From positions 124,001 to 188,000 of the forward strand of contig NZ_QPJQ01000002.1 in assembly GCF_003337275.1 (NCBI RefSeq): a stretch of DNA of 64,000 nucleotides, given 5' to 3'. Below, one piece after another: positions 15,775 to 25,772 of this stretch. Under the pieces are notes generated by a model that had not been told where the DNA came from, searched no databases, and saw nothing but the letters and a program-made list of their open reading frames with translations. This stretch comes from Marinomonas foliarum (GTDB lineage: Bacteria; Pseudomonadota; Gammaproteobacteria; Pseudomonadales; Marinomonadaceae). A program made the position numbers and the translations under genes. How positions within the stretch are numbered: the first letter of the stretch is position 1; each line of letters begins with the position of its first letter.

Positions 15775-17253
15775 GTGAAGCACACAATTACTAGTTTACG
15801 TTTCTCTTTAGAGGACGGTGCACCTTATTACCAACAATTGATTGATCAAATTCAACAAGGCATTGTGTCGGGTGAATTATCAGTTGGCGACAAACTACCC
15901 TCCTCACGTTTTTTGGCTGGCTCATTGGGTGTTTCTCGAAGTACCACGTCGCGGGCTTATGATCAGTTAATTGCCGAAGGTATTTTAACTAGCGAAGAAA
16001 AGCGTGGTGTTTTTGTTGCTGCTTTGCCTATGGTGAGGCATCGCTCGACGAAAAAACCTAGTTCGGACTTTCTATCTCACAATGAAACGCTTCCAAAGTG
16101 GGCGTTTGATGCCGGTGCTGATGCGTCTGCTTTTCCTACCAAGAAATGGGCGGCAAGTATGCGACGTAGTTGGCTTAATCCTGATTTGGCTGTGTTGGAG
16201 GGGGGATATGACGCAGGCTATCCCAATTTAAAAGTGGCAATAGTCGACTATTTATATCGTGTTCGTGGTCTTGAATGCTCAGCCGAACAAATTATTGTTA
16301 CGGCTGGCAGTCGGGATTCGCTGCTTTTATTGCAGCATGCAATCACTTCCATAGGTGATTCCGAATATTCGCCAATGAAATGGTGGTTAGAAGAACCTAC
16401 TTATTCGCCAATACGCGAGGTAATTCCTTCTCATGCAAAGGCTGGCGCTCTTTTTATTGACGAAGATGGACCTGGTTTTCCAGACAGTGAACATACTTCG
16501 AATGTGGCAATTGTAACGCCGAATCGGCAATACCCCCTTGGCGTTAGCATCAGTGCAGCGCGACGACAGCAATGGTTGCTAGCATTACAGGAAAATTCAC
16601 CAAGCTGGTGGCTGGTAGAAGACGATTACGACAATGAGTTTGTTTATCAGGGACGAAGCAATGTGCCTTTTATGCAAACGGCGAGCGTGCATGACCAAGC
16701 CCGAGACCGAGTATTCTTTGTAGGGAGTTTTTCGAAAGTGCTATTTCGTGGCTTGCGGCTTGGCTTTATCGTCGCGCCGATGAAGCATATTGCGACATTA
16801 CAAAAAAGTCAGCGAGTGTTGGGGTCATCTGCATCCTTGCCAATACAGCCTGCCGTGGCAGATTTTATGCTTCAAGGCCATTTTGATCGTCATGTGAATC
16901 GAATGCGTCGGCATTATCGGCTCAAGCGAGACTTTTTATTGGCGTTATTAGATCAGCATTTGGCTCCTTGGTTTGACTGGAAAAAGCCTCGTGGTGGAAT
17001 GCATGTATTGATAGCATTAAAACCAGATTGCCTTTTTACGATGGAAGTGGATGTCGCTCTAGATCAACAGATTGCTCAAGAGCTTATTGATAGCGATGGA
17101 GTATGCCTTTCTCCCTTGTCCGCGCATTATGCAAATAACCTGGGCGAGAAAAGCCAATTTGGCTTTTTATTAGGTTTTAGTGGGCCTAGTGAAGAAACAA
17201 TGGTGCATATTATTGTCGCATTGAAGCATTGGTTTGTGAAAAAACTGGAGTAA
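15775..17253 (+). CDS. MocR family regulator (GntR HTH plus aminotransferase domain)
   Basis: 492 aa. N-terminal GntR winged helix-turn-helix (about 15-80: GDKLPSSRFLAGSLGVSRST), a linker, and a fold-type I aminotransferase-like domain (about 110-490). The PLP lysine is Lys321 in SFSK, followed by GLRLGF; the phosphate-binding AGSRDSLLLLQH and NRQYPLG segments are also present. PLP serves as effector rather than for catalysis in this family. The start is GTG, since the overlapping ATG at 15773 runs into a stop at once. Divergent from the FMN split-barrel gene, its likely target. Confidence 0.92.
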   Translation: MKHTITSLRFSLEDGAPYYQQLIDQIQQGIVSGELSVGDKLPSSRFLAGSLGVSRSTTSRAYDQLIAEGILTSEEKRGVFVAALPMVRHRSTKKPSSDFLSHNETLPKWAFDAGADASAFPTKKWAASMRRSWLNPDLAVLEGGYDAGYPNLKVAIVDYLYRVRGLECSAEQIIVTAGSRDSLLLLQHAITSIGDSEYSPMKWWLEEPTYSPIREVIPSHAKAGALFIDEDGPGFPDSEHTSNVAIVTPNRQYPLGVSISAARRQQWLLALQENSPSWWLVEDDYDNEFVYQGRSNVPFMQTASVHDQARDRVFFVGSFSKVLFRGLRLGFIVAPMKHIATLQKSQRVLGSSASLPIQPAVADFMLQGHFDRHVNRMRRHYRLKRDFLLALLDQHLAPWFDWKKPRGGMHVLIALKPDCLFTMEVDVALDQQIAQELIDSDGVCLSPLSAHYANNLGEKSQFGFLLGFSGPSEETMVHIIVALKHWFVKKLE

Positions 17254-17270
17254 AGTAAGATTTACATACT

Positions 17271-17336
17271 GTAAGGAAATCGTCTTATAAGGGCGTTACT
17301 CTTGGGGTGAAGGGTAAATATTAGGGATTTCCTTAC
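17271..17336. other. Possible structured RNA element
   Basis: A perfect 11-base inverted repeat, GTAAGGAAATC (17271-17281) and GATTTCCTTAC (17326-17336), encloses 44 G-rich bases. It starts 17 bases after the MocR stop and lies upstream of the membrane-protein gene. It lacks a U-run, so it is not a simple terminator. A riboswitch, small RNA or 3'-UTR element is possible. Confidence 0.35.
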
Positions 17337-17419
17337 ACTTAGAATGTGAATTTTTATAAAAAGACAGTGAAGCAAAGAGGAACAAAGGCTAAACTACGCT
17401 TTGTGTGGTTGCTTAAATT

Positions 17420-17875
17420 TTGCTATATTTCGCCCACGTAAATTCGTATGAAGCGAGTAAAAACGGTATTTTCACTTTTGTTTTTATGAATCGGATGAAT
17501 AAATTGAACAATTTTCAAGACATTTTGCGTCATTGCATGCATTCTATATCCAGCGTCTTGGCGGAAACCTTACGCGTTGCTGTTGCTGTGTCTTGCTTGT
17601 TTGTTAGTTTTTTTGTACTTATTACTACTCTTTCCTCTGTTGATAGCCTAAGTGTTATCAGTATCGACCCTATTATTAAAGCGGGGCTACTTCTTAGCGT
17701 CGTTTTTACCACCCTATTATTGGTTAGTTATTGGTCCGTTATGACCAATATCAACCCTGCTCGCCAGAAACTGGCCTTCTCTTTGTTTCATGTGTTTGCT
17801 CCTAATGAGCAAGCTAGTCGTGCTGAGGCGCGATGCATGATGAGTTGTGGAGCTCCCTTTTTCAGATTTAGGTGA
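17420..17875 (+). CDS. Hypothetical two-helix membrane protein
   Basis: Up to 151 aa from a TTG; an in-frame ATG near 17486 (MNRMNKLNNF) gives 129 aa and is as likely. Not a family that I recognise. It has two hydrophobic segments, about 52-72 (VAVAVSCLFVSFFVLITTLS) and 86-107 (IIKAGLLLSVVFTTLLLVSYW), joined by a short loop, then a basic C-terminus ending GAPFFRFR. A strong terminator follows directly, and the reading frame is intact over the whole stretch, both of which favour a real gene. No operon partner. Confidence 0.5.
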   Translation: MLYFAHVNSYEASKNGIFTFVFMNRMNKLNNFQDILRHCMHSISSVLAETLRVAVAVSCLFVSFFVLITTLSSVDSLSVISIDPIIKAGLLLSVVFTTLLLVSYWSVMTNINPARQKLAFSLFHVFAPNEQASRAEARCMMSCGAPFFRFR

Positions 17876-17883
17876 TCCAAAAG

Positions 17884-17925
17884 AATCATTACTGCGTTAA
17901 TGTCATTAATGCAGTAATGATTTTT
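17884..17925 (+). terminator. Intrinsic terminator before cyoA
   Basis: Arms AATCATTACTGC (17884-17895) and GCAGTAATGATT (17911-17922) pair perfectly, followed by a T-run. It ends the membrane-protein transcript. Confidence 0.8.
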
Positions 17926-17926
17926 A

Positions 17927-17983
17927 CACTGTTTTTACAGTGCGGTGATCTTTACTGAAATACCCGGCATTTGCCGGATTTTC
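17927..17983 (+). promoter_or_regulatory. Two hairpins in the cyoA leader
   Basis: CACTGT-TTTT-ACAGTG (17927-17942) is followed by CCGGC-ATTT-GCCGG (17964-17977) and ATTTTC. The second looks like a weak terminator placed about 55 bases before cyoA, so it may attenuate the operon; alternatively both belong to the upstream 3' end. Confidence 0.35.
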
Positions 17984-18035
17984 GTTCTGTTGCTTGATGT
18001 TCAAGTGGCAGTTTTGTGAACCTCGGGGTTAGAGG

Positions 18036-19088
18036 ATGATTCTCTTGTTAACTCGTATCCTAAGTAAAGTCGCTTTGGCGCTAATGGTGGGCTTGCTCGC
18101 CGGTTGTCAGGGTGGTGTGCTCGATCCTAAAGGGCAAGTTGGTATTGAAGAGAAGCAACTAATTATTGTTGCTACTTTGTTGATGCTGGTTGTTGTAATT
18201 CCTGTCATCTTCATGACACTGTATTTCGCTTGGAAATACCGTGAAGGTCGTGACGAGATTTACGAGCCAAAATGGTCACACTCCACAAAAATAGAAACAG
18301 TTGTTTGGGCTATCCCAGTCATTATCGTCATTATTCTTGGCGTGATTACTTGGAAATCAACTCACGCACTGGATCCTTACAAGCCTTTGAAATCCGATAA
18401 AGATCATATCAATGTTCAGGTCGTTTCGATGAACTGGAAATGGTTGTTTATTTATCCGGATCTTGGCATCGCATCTGTGAACGAATTGAGATTTCCTGAA
18501 AACGTTCCTGTTGCTTTCCAAATTTCATCTGAAGGCACGATGAACTCATTCTTCATTCCTCAATTGGGTAGCCAAATTTACTCAATGGCAGGCATGGTGA
18601 CTAAGCTTCACTTGATCGCGAATGAACCTGGTACATTTGATGGTTATTCTGCGAACTACAGTGGACCTGGCTTTACCAATATGAAGTTCAAAGCGATCGC
18701 TACAGAAACGCAAGCCGATTTTGATGCTTGGGTTGCAGGTGTGAAAGCTGAGTCTATTGCTGGATCAACCAACAATGGCATATTGGATCAAGCTTCATAC
18801 GACAAGCTTGCTGAATATGATTTGCATGCTCCTGTGCATGAAGCAACGCCTGTTCAGTATTACGGTTCTATTAAGCCTGGAATCTTTAATGATAACGTTA
18901 TGAAATTCATGAAAGACCACGGCAAAGTTGAGCTGCTTAAAGGCACAACATTTGATTCGAATATGATCCAAGGCAATTCAAACCATGGTGAAATGAATCA
19001 TGGCGAGATGAATCACGGCGAAATGGAAATGAATCATGAGTCGTCTGAACACTCATCGGATGATATGCATACGGAGGCTGAAAAATAA
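18036..19088 (+). CDS. cyoA: Cytochrome bo3 quinol oxidase subunit II
   Basis: 350-aa lipoprotein subunit of the proton-pumping terminal oxidase. Signal with lipobox LAGC (Cys24), two transmembrane helices (about 42-65 and 83-105), then a cupredoxin domain on the periplasmic side. The CuA ligands of cytochrome c oxidases are missing, as expected for a quinol oxidase. The COX-aromatic-rich extension includes [15 protein letters not shown]. The C-terminus is unusual: three tandem NHGEM units followed by a His/Met/Ser-rich tail, a possible metal-binding segment. First gene of cyoABCDE; its stop overlaps the ATG of cyoB by one base. Confidence 0.96.
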   Translation: MILLLTRILSKVALALMVGLLAGCQGGVLDPKGQVGIEEKQLIIVATLLMLVVVIPVIFMTLYFAWKYREGRDEIYEPKWSHSTKIETVVWAIPVIIVIILGVITWKSTHALDPYKPLKSDKDHINVQVVSMNWKWLFIYPDLGIASVNELRFPENVPVAFQISSEGTMNSFFIPQLGSQIYSMAGMVTKLHLIANEPGTFDGYSANYSGPGFTNMKFKAIATETQADFDAWVAGVKAESIAGSTNNGILDQASYDKLAEYDLHAPVHEATPVQYYGSIKPGIFNDNVMKFMKDHGKVELLKGTTFDSNMIQGNSNHGEMNHGEMNHGEMEMNHESSEHSSDDMHTEAEK

Positions 19089-21067
19089 TGTCTGCACTCT
19101 TAGGCAAACTATCGTGGGACGCTCTTCCGTACGACCCGATTGTTATCGGCACATTGTGTGTCGTTGCGATCGCTGGTTGTGTACTTGCTTTCCTACTTAT
19201 TAAGCACAAATTGCTTGGTGTACTCTGGAATGACTGGTTAACGTCTGTTGACCATAAAAAACTGGGTATCATGTATATCGTTCTAGCATTGGTAATGCTT
19301 ATTCGTGGTTTCGCGGATGCCATTATGATGCGTTTGCAGCTCGCGCTTGCAACGAGCGGTGACCCTGGCTATTTACCTCCAAGCCACTATGACCAAATTT
19401 TTACGGCTCACGGTGTCATTATGATCATCTTTATGGCAATGCCATTTATGATAGGTCTGATGAACATTGTTGTGCCGCTACAGATTGGTGCTCGTGACGT
19501 GGCTTTTCCGTTCCTAAACAACTTAAGTTTTTGGCTAGCTGTTTCTGGTGCGGTATTGGTGAATATTTCCTTAGGCCTTGGCGAATTTGCTAAAACTGGT
19601 TGGGTGGCTTATCCACCTTTATCAGGGTTGGAATACAGTCCAGGTGTAGGGGTCGACTATTATATTTGGGCATTGCAGATATCAGGTATTGGTACGACAT
19701 TAACCGCAGTTAACTTCTTGGCGACTGTGTTTAAAATGCGTACACCTGGTATGAAATTGATGGATATGCCGATCTTTACTTGGACCTGTACTTGGGCCAA
19801 TATTTTGATCGCTGCATCCTTCCCAATTTTGACTGCTGTACTGGCAATGTTGACGCTTGACCGTTACCTAGATTTCCACTTCTTTACGAATGATGGCGGC
19901 GGTAACTCAATGATGTATATCAACTTGTTCTGGGCATGGGGTCACCCTGAGGTGTACATCCTTGTTCTTCCAGCATTTGGTATATTCTCTGAAATTGTGT
20001 CTACCTTTACTGGTAAGCGTTTGTTCGGCTACAAATCTATGGTTTGGGCGACAGCTTCGATTTCCATTCTTGGTTTCATCGTATGGCTTCACCATTTCTT
20101 TACCATGGGTTCAAGTGCGAACGTAAATGCCTTCTTTGGTGTGATGACAATGATCATCGCTGTACCGACTGGTGTGAAACTATTTAACTGGTTGTTCACT
20201 ATGTACCGTGGTCGCCTTCGTGTGACTGTTCCGGTTCTTTGGACACTTGGTTTCATGGTGACTTTCACCGTAGGTGGTATGACAGGTGTACTTCTTGCTG
20301 TACCTGGTGCTAACTATGTATTGCATAACAGCTTGTTCTTGATTGCCCATTTCCATAACACCATCATTGGTGGTGCGGTATTTGGTTATCTAGCTGGTTT
20401 TGCTTTCTGGTTCCCTAAAGCGATGGGCTTCCATCTTAACGTTAAGCTTGGTAAAGCGGCTTTCTGGTGTTGGTTAGTTGGTTTCTTCCTAGCCTTCATG
20501 CCTCTTTATGTATTGGGCTTCTTGGGTATGACTCGCCGTCTAAACCATACAGATAATCCTGATTGGAACATCTGGTTGTACATCGCTCTTGTTGGTGCAC
20601 TGGTTATCTTGGCGGGGATTATCTGTCAGTTCCTACAGCTATACGTAAGCTTCCGTGACCGTGCACAAAACTTGGACACTACTGGTGATCCATGGAATGG
20701 TCATACGCTTGAGTGGTCTACGGCTTCTCCGCCGCAGTACTACAACTTTGCAGAGCTACCAGTTGTATCTGATATCGATGCTTTCACGGATATGAAAGAA
20801 AAAGGTACGGCTTACGTTCGTAAAGAAAGCTATGCGCCTATCCATATGCCTAAGAATACTAAGGCGGGTATCATCATTGGTGCACTTATTACGGCATTCG
20901 GTTTTGCAATGATCTGGCATATTTGGTGGCTGGCAATCGTTGGTCTAGTAGGCTCTATCGTGACATTTATTGCCCGTGCCTACACCTCTGATGTTGATTA
21001 CTATGTACAGCCTGATGAAATCGCTCAGATCGAAAATGAGCATCTAGATAACGTGGCTAAGGGGTAA
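19088..21067 (+). CDS. cyoB: Cytochrome bo3 quinol oxidase subunit I
   Basis: 659-aa catalytic subunit with about fifteen transmembrane helices, the usual length. It reduces O2 with ubiquinol at the haem-copper centre. Visible ligands: low-spin haem His in FTAHGVIMI; CuB His and the crosslinked Tyr in [14 protein letters not shown]; CuB His pair in WLHHFFTMG; and haem ligands in HFHNTIIGG. The extra N-terminal helix and C-terminal helices are those of the bo3 type. Overlaps cyoA by one base and is two bases from cyoC. Confidence 0.97.
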   Translation: MSALLGKLSWDALPYDPIVIGTLCVVAIAGCVLAFLLIKHKLLGVLWNDWLTSVDHKKLGIMYIVLALVMLIRGFADAIMMRLQLALATSGDPGYLPPSHYDQIFTAHGVIMIIFMAMPFMIGLMNIVVPLQIGARDVAFPFLNNLSFWLAVSGAVLVNISLGLGEFAKTGWVAYPPLSGLEYSPGVGVDYYIWALQISGIGTTLTAVNFLATVFKMRTPGMKLMDMPIFTWTCTWANILIAASFPILTAVLAMLTLDRYLDFHFFTNDGGGNSMMYINLFWAWGHPEVYILVLPAFGIFSEIVSTFTGKRLFGYKSMVWATASISILGFIVWLHHFFTMGSSANVNAFFGVMTMIIAVPTGVKLFNWLFTMYRGRLRVTVPVLWTLGFMVTFTVGGMTGVLLAVPGANYVLHNSLFLIAHFHNTIIGGAVFGYLAGFAFWFPKAMGFHLNVKLGKAAFWCWLVGFFLAFMPLYVLGFLGMTRRLNHTDNPDWNIWLYIALVGALVILAGIICQFLQLYVSFRDRAQNLDTTGDPWNGHTLEWSTASPPQYYNFAELPVVSDIDAFTDMKEKGTAYVRKESYAPIHMPKNTKAGIIIGALITAFGFAMIWHIWWLAIVGLVGSIVTFIARAYTSDVDYYVQPDEIAQIENEHLDNVAKG

Positions 21068-21069
21068 TC

Positions 21070-21693
21070 ATGAGCACTACACATATGAATACGCACGACG
21101 CTCACGAAGCTGGTGCACATCACGACGAACACCATGATACAGGTGGAAACACTGTATTTGGGTTCTGGCTGTACCTAATGACAGACTGCTTGTTGTTTGC
21201 ATCTGTCTTCGCTACCTACGCTGTGCTCTTTATGAACACAGCAGGTGGTGTCTCCGGTAAAGATATTTTTGATCTTGAGTTAATCCTTGCGGGCACGGCT
21301 GCGCTACTTGTTTCAAGTATCACATTCGGTTTTGCAATGATTTGTGCTCATAACAAAAACCGTTCTGGTACGTTAATGTGGTTGCTGGCGACCTTTATTT
21401 TTGGTGGCGTGTTTATAGCCCTAGAAATATATGAGTTTCAGCATCTGATCCATAACGGCAATGGCCCTCAAGCTAGCGCTTTCTTGTCAGCGTTTTTTAG
21501 TCTTGTTGGCTTGCATGGATTGCACGTTACAGCAGGTTTGATTTGGATGGTTATTTTAGCTGTTGAAATCATGATGACAGGGTTGACTGGTCGATCATTG
21601 ACTCGTCTGGCTTGTCTAAGCTTGTTCTGGCACTTTTTGGATATAATCTGGATCTGTGTTTTCACCGTTGTTTATCTGATGGGGGCGATCTAA
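21070..21693 (+). CDS. cyoC: Cytochrome bo3 quinol oxidase subunit III
   Basis: 207 aa with five transmembrane helices after a His-rich start ([15 protein letters not shown]). Family motifs: [21 protein letters not shown] (first helix; core MTDCLLF) and [16 protein letters not shown]. Non-catalytic structural subunit. Its stop TAA shares the A of the cyoD ATG, so the two are translationally coupled. Confidence 0.96.
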   Translation: MSTTHMNTHDAHEAGAHHDEHHDTGGNTVFGFWLYLMTDCLLFASVFATYAVLFMNTAGGVSGKDIFDLELILAGTAALLVSSITFGFAMICAHNKNRSGTLMWLLATFIFGGVFIALEIYEFQHLIHNGNGPQASAFLSAFFSLVGLHGLHVTAGLIWMVILAVEIMMTGLTGRSLTRLACLSLFWHFLDIIWICVFTVVYLMGAI

Positions 21694-22013
21694 TGAGCGA
21701 TCATTCTTCTGAAGCGCATTCACACGGTAGCGTGAAGTCTTACTTGGTTGGTTTTATCTGGTCTGTTATTTTGACTGGTATTCCATTCTGGATGGTAATG
21801 ACGGAAGCGTTCGATAAGGGTCCAACTTACATAACAATCGTATTGTTAGCCATTGTTCAGATTTTTGTTCATTTGAAGTATTTCCTTCATTTGGACTTCT
21901 CTGAACAAGGTAAGTTGGATACTTATTCATTCATATTCTCTGCCGTAATTATTGTGATGGTTGTCGCGTTATCCGTTTGGATTATCTACGCTTCCAACGC
22001 AATGATGATGTAA
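21693..22013 (+). CDS. cyoD: Cytochrome bo3 quinol oxidase subunit IV
   Basis: 106 aa with three transmembrane helices (about 18-38, 45-65, 78-100) and the motif FVHLKYFLHLDFS typical of CyoD. A longer frame back to 21612 overlaps cyoC; the ATG at 21693 gives the family length and is coupled to the cyoC stop. Helps assemble the CuB site and subunits I and III. Confidence 0.95.
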   Translation: MSDHSSEAHSHGSVKSYLVGFIWSVILTGIPFWMVMTEAFDKGPTYITIVLLAIVQIFVHLKYFLHLDFSEQGKLDTYSFIFSAVIIVMVVALSVWIIYASNAMMM

Positions 22014-22084
22014 GCAGAGTTATTTGATGATTATGCGGACTTCTTTCATTACAAGTAATGTGTGTCCGACGGGAGCCTGTAAAG

Positions 22085-22975
22085 ATGTTTAAGCGTTATC
22101 TTCAGGTGACAAAGCCTGGCATCATTATGGGTAACCTCATCTCTGTTGCGGGGGGCTTCTTTTTAGCCTCCCGTGGCGAGATTGACTGGATTCTTATGCT
22201 AGCGACAGTGGTTGGCTTGTCGTTGGTGGTTGCTTCTGGCTGTGCCATTAACAACTATATTGATAGAGATATTGATGCAAAAATGCAGCGCACACGTAAT
22301 CGTGTGACGGTGAATGGTGAGATGTCAGGTAAAGCGGCGTTTTTCCACGGTATTGTGTTAGGTGTTATTGGTTTTGCTTTGCTGTCATATTTCACTAATT
22401 GGGTTGCGGTCGCCTTTGCCGTATTTGGTTACGTGGTTTATGTCGGTTTATACACTATGTATTTCAAGCGCAAGTCCGTATATGGGACTTTTGTTGGTAG
22501 TTTATCTGGTGCTGTTCCTCCTGTTGTGGGGTATTGTGCGGCGGCGGGCCAGTTTGATGCTGGTGCTGCTATTTTGTTAACTATGTTTTGTATTTGGCAA
22601 ATGCCACACTCTTACGCAATTGCTATCTTTCGCTATAAAGATTACGAAGCAGCAGGCATTCCTGTGTTGCCAGTGTCACAAGGCATTGCAAAAGCGAAAC
22701 GCCATATTATTCTTCACATTGCCGCTTTTGCGGTTGTTGCAGCACTATTACCGCTGACTGGATATGTAGGAATAGGTTTTATGGTTGTTGCACTGGCTAC
22801 CAGCCTTTGGTGGCTAGCAATGGCGTTACGAGGCTACCGTCCAGGTATTGATGTGAATGGTTGGGCACGACAAGTGTTCTTCTTCTCCATTATTACGGTA
22901 ACGGCGCTGAGTGTGACTATGGCATTGGATTTTAATGAAGTTTCACCCAATCTATTGGTATTTAGCGCTCATTAA
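22085..22975 (+). CDS. cyoE: Protohaem IX farnesyltransferase (haem O synthase)
   Basis: 296 aa from the ATG at 22085, which follows GGGAG; a GTG at 22058 is less likely. UbiA-family prenyltransferase with eight or nine helices. The first Asp-rich motif is [18 protein letters not shown] (NxxxDxxxD type, about 60-77), and the second lies in [19 protein letters not shown]. It makes haem O, the high-spin haem of the oxidase, from haem B and farnesyl diphosphate. Last gene of the operon, ended by the terminator at 22988. Confidence 0.96.
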   Translation: MFKRYLQVTKPGIIMGNLISVAGGFFLASRGEIDWILMLATVVGLSLVVASGCAINNYIDRDIDAKMQRTRNRVTVNGEMSGKAAFFHGIVLGVIGFALLSYFTNWVAVAFAVFGYVVYVGLYTMYFKRKSVYGTFVGSLSGAVPPVVGYCAAAGQFDAGAAILLTMFCIWQMPHSYAIAIFRYKDYEAAGIPVLPVSQGIAKAKRHIILHIAAFAVVAALLPLTGYVGIGFMVVALATSLWWLAMALRGYRPGIDVNGWARQVFFFSIITVTALSVTMALDFNEVSPNLLVFSAH

Positions 22976-22987
22976 TTCATGCTTTCC

Positions 22988-23012
22988 AAAACGGGCTTTA
23001 AGCCCGTTTTTT
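22988..23012 (+). terminator. Terminator of the cyo operon
   Basis: AAAACGGGCTT pairs with AAGCCCGTTTT and is followed by T residues, 12 bases after the cyoE stop. Confidence 0.88.
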
Positions 23013-23142
23013 ATTTCTTTTCTCCTTCCTGATAACTTTCTATTTTTTTCATTATTGGTTATTTTGAATACTTGCTTGTGGTATCTCACTTTGAAAGTGT
23101 GATCCTTAGATTTGGCATCCAGTATCAAAAAGGACGATGTGA

Positions 23143-24807
23143 ATGAAAATGCTTTTGACTGTGACGGCATCAATTGCTGTTTTGCTTATTTTTGCTGCAA
23201 ACCCTCTTTATGCGAATGTAGAGAATTGCCAAGCACTCGTCTCCAAAGCGCCTAAAAACGTAGACATTAAGACCATAATGATGAGAGCTGATAAGGATGT
23301 CCGGAGCCCGTATTGTTTAGTATCCGGTGTTATGGCTCGGCGTATGGGTGTTGATAACAAGTTTTATTCGATCAAATTTGAGTTACGTTTACCGAACCTT
23401 TGGCAGGGTCGTTTTGCCTATCAATTTAATGGCGGCAACGACGGTGAGGTTAAGCCTGCATTAGGTAAAATAACAGGTTTGCTTAACTCTCAGTACGCGA
23501 TTAACCAAGGCTTTGCTGTTGTTTCAAGCAATGGTGGCCATGATTCAAGAGCATATCCTGCAATGGGGTTAGCCGGTGGAGCCGCTTTTGGTCATGATCC
23601 TGAAGCGCGTCGAGATTACGGCTATGGTGCAGTACAAAAACTAAACCCTGTTGCTCGATCTTTAGTCGAAAGTTATTACCAATCTCCGGTCCAATATGCT
23701 TATGGACTTGGTCAGTCGAACGGTGGTCGTATGGCGATGGTGGCCGCTTCTCGGTTTCCTGAGATGTTTGATGGGCTGTTAGTTGGCTACCCAGGTTTTA
23801 ATTTACCAAAAGCAGCTCTACAACATGCCTGGGATATTCAAGCGTTACGTCGTGTCAATGATGATATCGGCCAAGCTTTGAGCAAGCGTGATTTAACATT
23901 TTTTACCAACCAGTTACTAACCCAATGCGATACATTGGATGGAATTAGTGATGACTTGATTTTTGCGGTGGATGCCTGTCAGAAGGTATTCAATCCGAAG
24001 GCATTGGTCTGTAAAAACGACTTGGATAGAAATTGTCTTTCATTGAATAAGGTTGCGGCATTGATGCGCATGCACATGGGGCCTCACAATTCTAAAAACC
24101 AAGCGCTATACACGGATTGGGTTTATGACAGCGGCATTCGTTCTAACAACTGGCGGATGTGGAAACTGGAAAGTGAAAGTTCCGCGTGGAGCAATAAGCC
24201 AATTAGCTTAGTTATGGGAGGGGCTTCCTTAGCACATATTTTTACCACTCCATATTCTAATGTGCCTGGCGACGTGTATTCATTGGAAAACTACTTACTA
24301 AACTTTGACTTTGATAAAGACGCACCGAAAATATTTGCGACGAATAATCAATTCAAAGAATCTGCTATGTCTATAATGACACCGCCAGATGCTGCCAAGC
24401 CAAAGCTAACGGGGTTTCACAATAACGGTGGAAAAATGATTATTTTTCACGGCAATAGTGACCCTGTTTTCTCTGTAAAAGACACGGTACGTTGGTATGA
24501 TTTCTTGGACTTTACCCTTGAAGGTCGAGCTTCTGAGTTCGTGCGTTTATATCGTGTCCCAGGCATGCCTCATGGCCAAGGTGGTTTATCTGTGGACCAG
24601 TTTGATATGCTTCAGCCACTAATTTCGTGGGTAGAACGCAAGGCTGCACCTCATAGTGTGGTGGCAGCAACACGGCTGGATAATCCGGAAATTACAGCAC
24701 GTATGGCTGATTTAACTCGCCCTCTATGCCCTTACCCCTCTTATGCGAAATATCGTCAAGGCAGTTTGCAGAAGGCGAGTTCATTCCAGTGTGTCGTGAG
24801 TAAATAA
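23143..24807 (+). CDS. Secreted tannase/feruloyl-esterase-family hydrolase
   Basis: 554 aa. Signal peptide 1-24 (LLIFAANPLYA), so periplasmic or secreted. The alpha/beta-hydrolase belongs to the tannase and feruloyl esterase family: GRFAYQFNGGNDG, GFAVVSSNGGHDS and a lid insert. The triad is Ser192 (GQSNGGR), Asp440 (GNSDPVFS) and His477 (PGMPHGQGG). In typical members a Cys precedes the Ser and another follows the His, forming the CS-D-HC disulfide; here these positions are Gln191 and Gly478, so both are lost. Several other Cys remain in the lid and near the ends. Substrate is probably an ester, perhaps aromatic, which would suit the coniferyl-aldehyde-type dehydrogenase at 50.3 kb, but that link is weak. 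Ribosome site AAGGACG. Monocistronic. Confidence 0.85.
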   Translation: MKMLLTVTASIAVLLIFAANPLYANVENCQALVSKAPKNVDIKTIMMRADKDVRSPYCLVSGVMARRMGVDNKFYSIKFELRLPNLWQGRFAYQFNGGNDGEVKPALGKITGLLNSQYAINQGFAVVSSNGGHDSRAYPAMGLAGGAAFGHDPEARRDYGYGAVQKLNPVARSLVESYYQSPVQYAYGLGQSNGGRMAMVAASRFPEMFDGLLVGYPGFNLPKAALQHAWDIQALRRVNDDIGQALSKRDLTFFTNQLLTQCDTLDGISDDLIFAVDACQKVFNPKALVCKNDLDRNCLSLNKVAALMRMHMGPHNSKNQALYTDWVYDSGIRSNNWRMWKLESESSAWSNKPISLVMGGASLAHIFTTPYSNVPGDVYSLENYLLNFDFDKDAPKIFATNNQFKESAMSIMTPPDAAKPKLTGFHNNGGKMIIFHGNSDPVFSVKDTVRWYDFLDFTLEGRASEFVRLYRVPGMPHGQGGLSVDQFDMLQPLISWVERKAAPHSVVAATRLDNPEITARMADLTRPLCPYPSYAKYRQGSLQKASSFQCVVSK

Positions 24808-24820
24808 AACTATGCTGCTT

Positions 24821-25570
24821 TTAGCGGCCACCACCGACATCAATAAAGCCACCAGTGGAATAGCTGGATTTGTCGCTGAGGAACCAGAGAATCGCTTCGG
24901 CGACCTCTTCTGGCTGTCCTCCGCGTTGCAGCGGTAAATTAGGCCCTATGCGATCCACTCGTCCTGCTTCGCCGCCATCGGCGTGCATGTCGGTGTATAT
25001 CAAACCAGGTCTGACCACGTTAACTCGAATGCCATCGCTAGCCACTTCTAAGGCAAAGCCCTTGGAGAAAGAATCTACCGCACCTTTGCTAGCGGCGTAG
25101 TCTACGTACTCATTTGGTGATCCATAAACAGAGGCAAGAGACGACACATTGACGATAGCGCCACCTTCACCTCCTTGGCTCTTAGCCATGTCTTGAAAGG
25201 CTTCTTGGCAGCATTGCATGGTGCCAAAGACATTGGTTTGAAAGACTCGCTGCCAGCGTTCTGGTTGGGTATCCACAAAGCGTGCTTGTTGATCTAGTAC
25301 CCCGGCACTATTCACTAAAGCCTTAATCGGCCCCCAGTTACGTCGAATTGTGGCAAACATCTTACTGACTTGTTCAGTGTTGCTTATGTCCGCTTGTATG
25401 CAATGTGCTATTCCGCCAGATGCGATTATGTCAGTGGCGACGTTTTCTGCAGAAGTCGCATCTTCTCGGTAGTTGATAATAACTTCATAGCTGTGTTGGG
25501 CCGCGAGTTTAGCCGTCGCTGCGCCTATGCCTCTCCCACCACCAGTAATCAAAAGTATGGGTAATTTCAA
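24821..25570 (-). CDS. Short-chain dehydrogenase/reductase
   Basis: 249-aa classical SDR. Cofactor loop TGGGRGIG (9-16), NSAG (87-90), catalytic Ser143 or 144, Tyr158 and Lys162 in YAASK. The cofactor-specific segment after strand 2 (NYREDAT) favours NADP(H). The start is TTG, shown by the strong ribosome site AAGGAGAGTGAT at correct distance. Substrate unknown; similar to glucose or 3-oxoacyl reductase-like SDRs. Convergent with the tannase gene, 13 bases apart, and divergent from marR. Confidence 0.88.
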   Translation of the reverse strand: MKLPILLITGGGRGIGAATAKLAAQHSYEVIINYREDATSAENVATDIIASGGIAHCIQADISNTEQVSKMFATIRRNWGPIKALVNSAGVLDQQARFVDTQPERWQRVFQTNVFGTMQCCQEAFQDMAKSQGGEGGAIVNVSSLASVYGSPNEYVDYAASKGAVDSFSKGFALEVASDGIRVNVVRPGLIYTDMHADGGEAGRVDRIGPNLPLQRGGQPEEVAEAILWFLSDKSSYSTGGFIDVGGGR

Positions 25571-25772
25571 ATCACTCTCCTTGTTGTTTTAGTTACTCTT
25601 CACAATAACGTGCCTACTTGACTAAAACCAGACTCTGACTCCTCTGATATTAAGGATTTTTAAACGATTATTTTTCATAAACTGAGGAAGTATTAGGCAT
25701 CTTTATAAAGCCAGATTGAATATAGTAAGTAATATATATAATAATCATAAGATATTAAATTTGGTGGTTTTA

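Noticed and set aside
18970..19060. Tandem DNA repeat as an assembly artefact
   Set aside because: The three NHGEM units differ at synonymous positions and keep the cyoA frame, so this looks like a genuine low-complexity tail.
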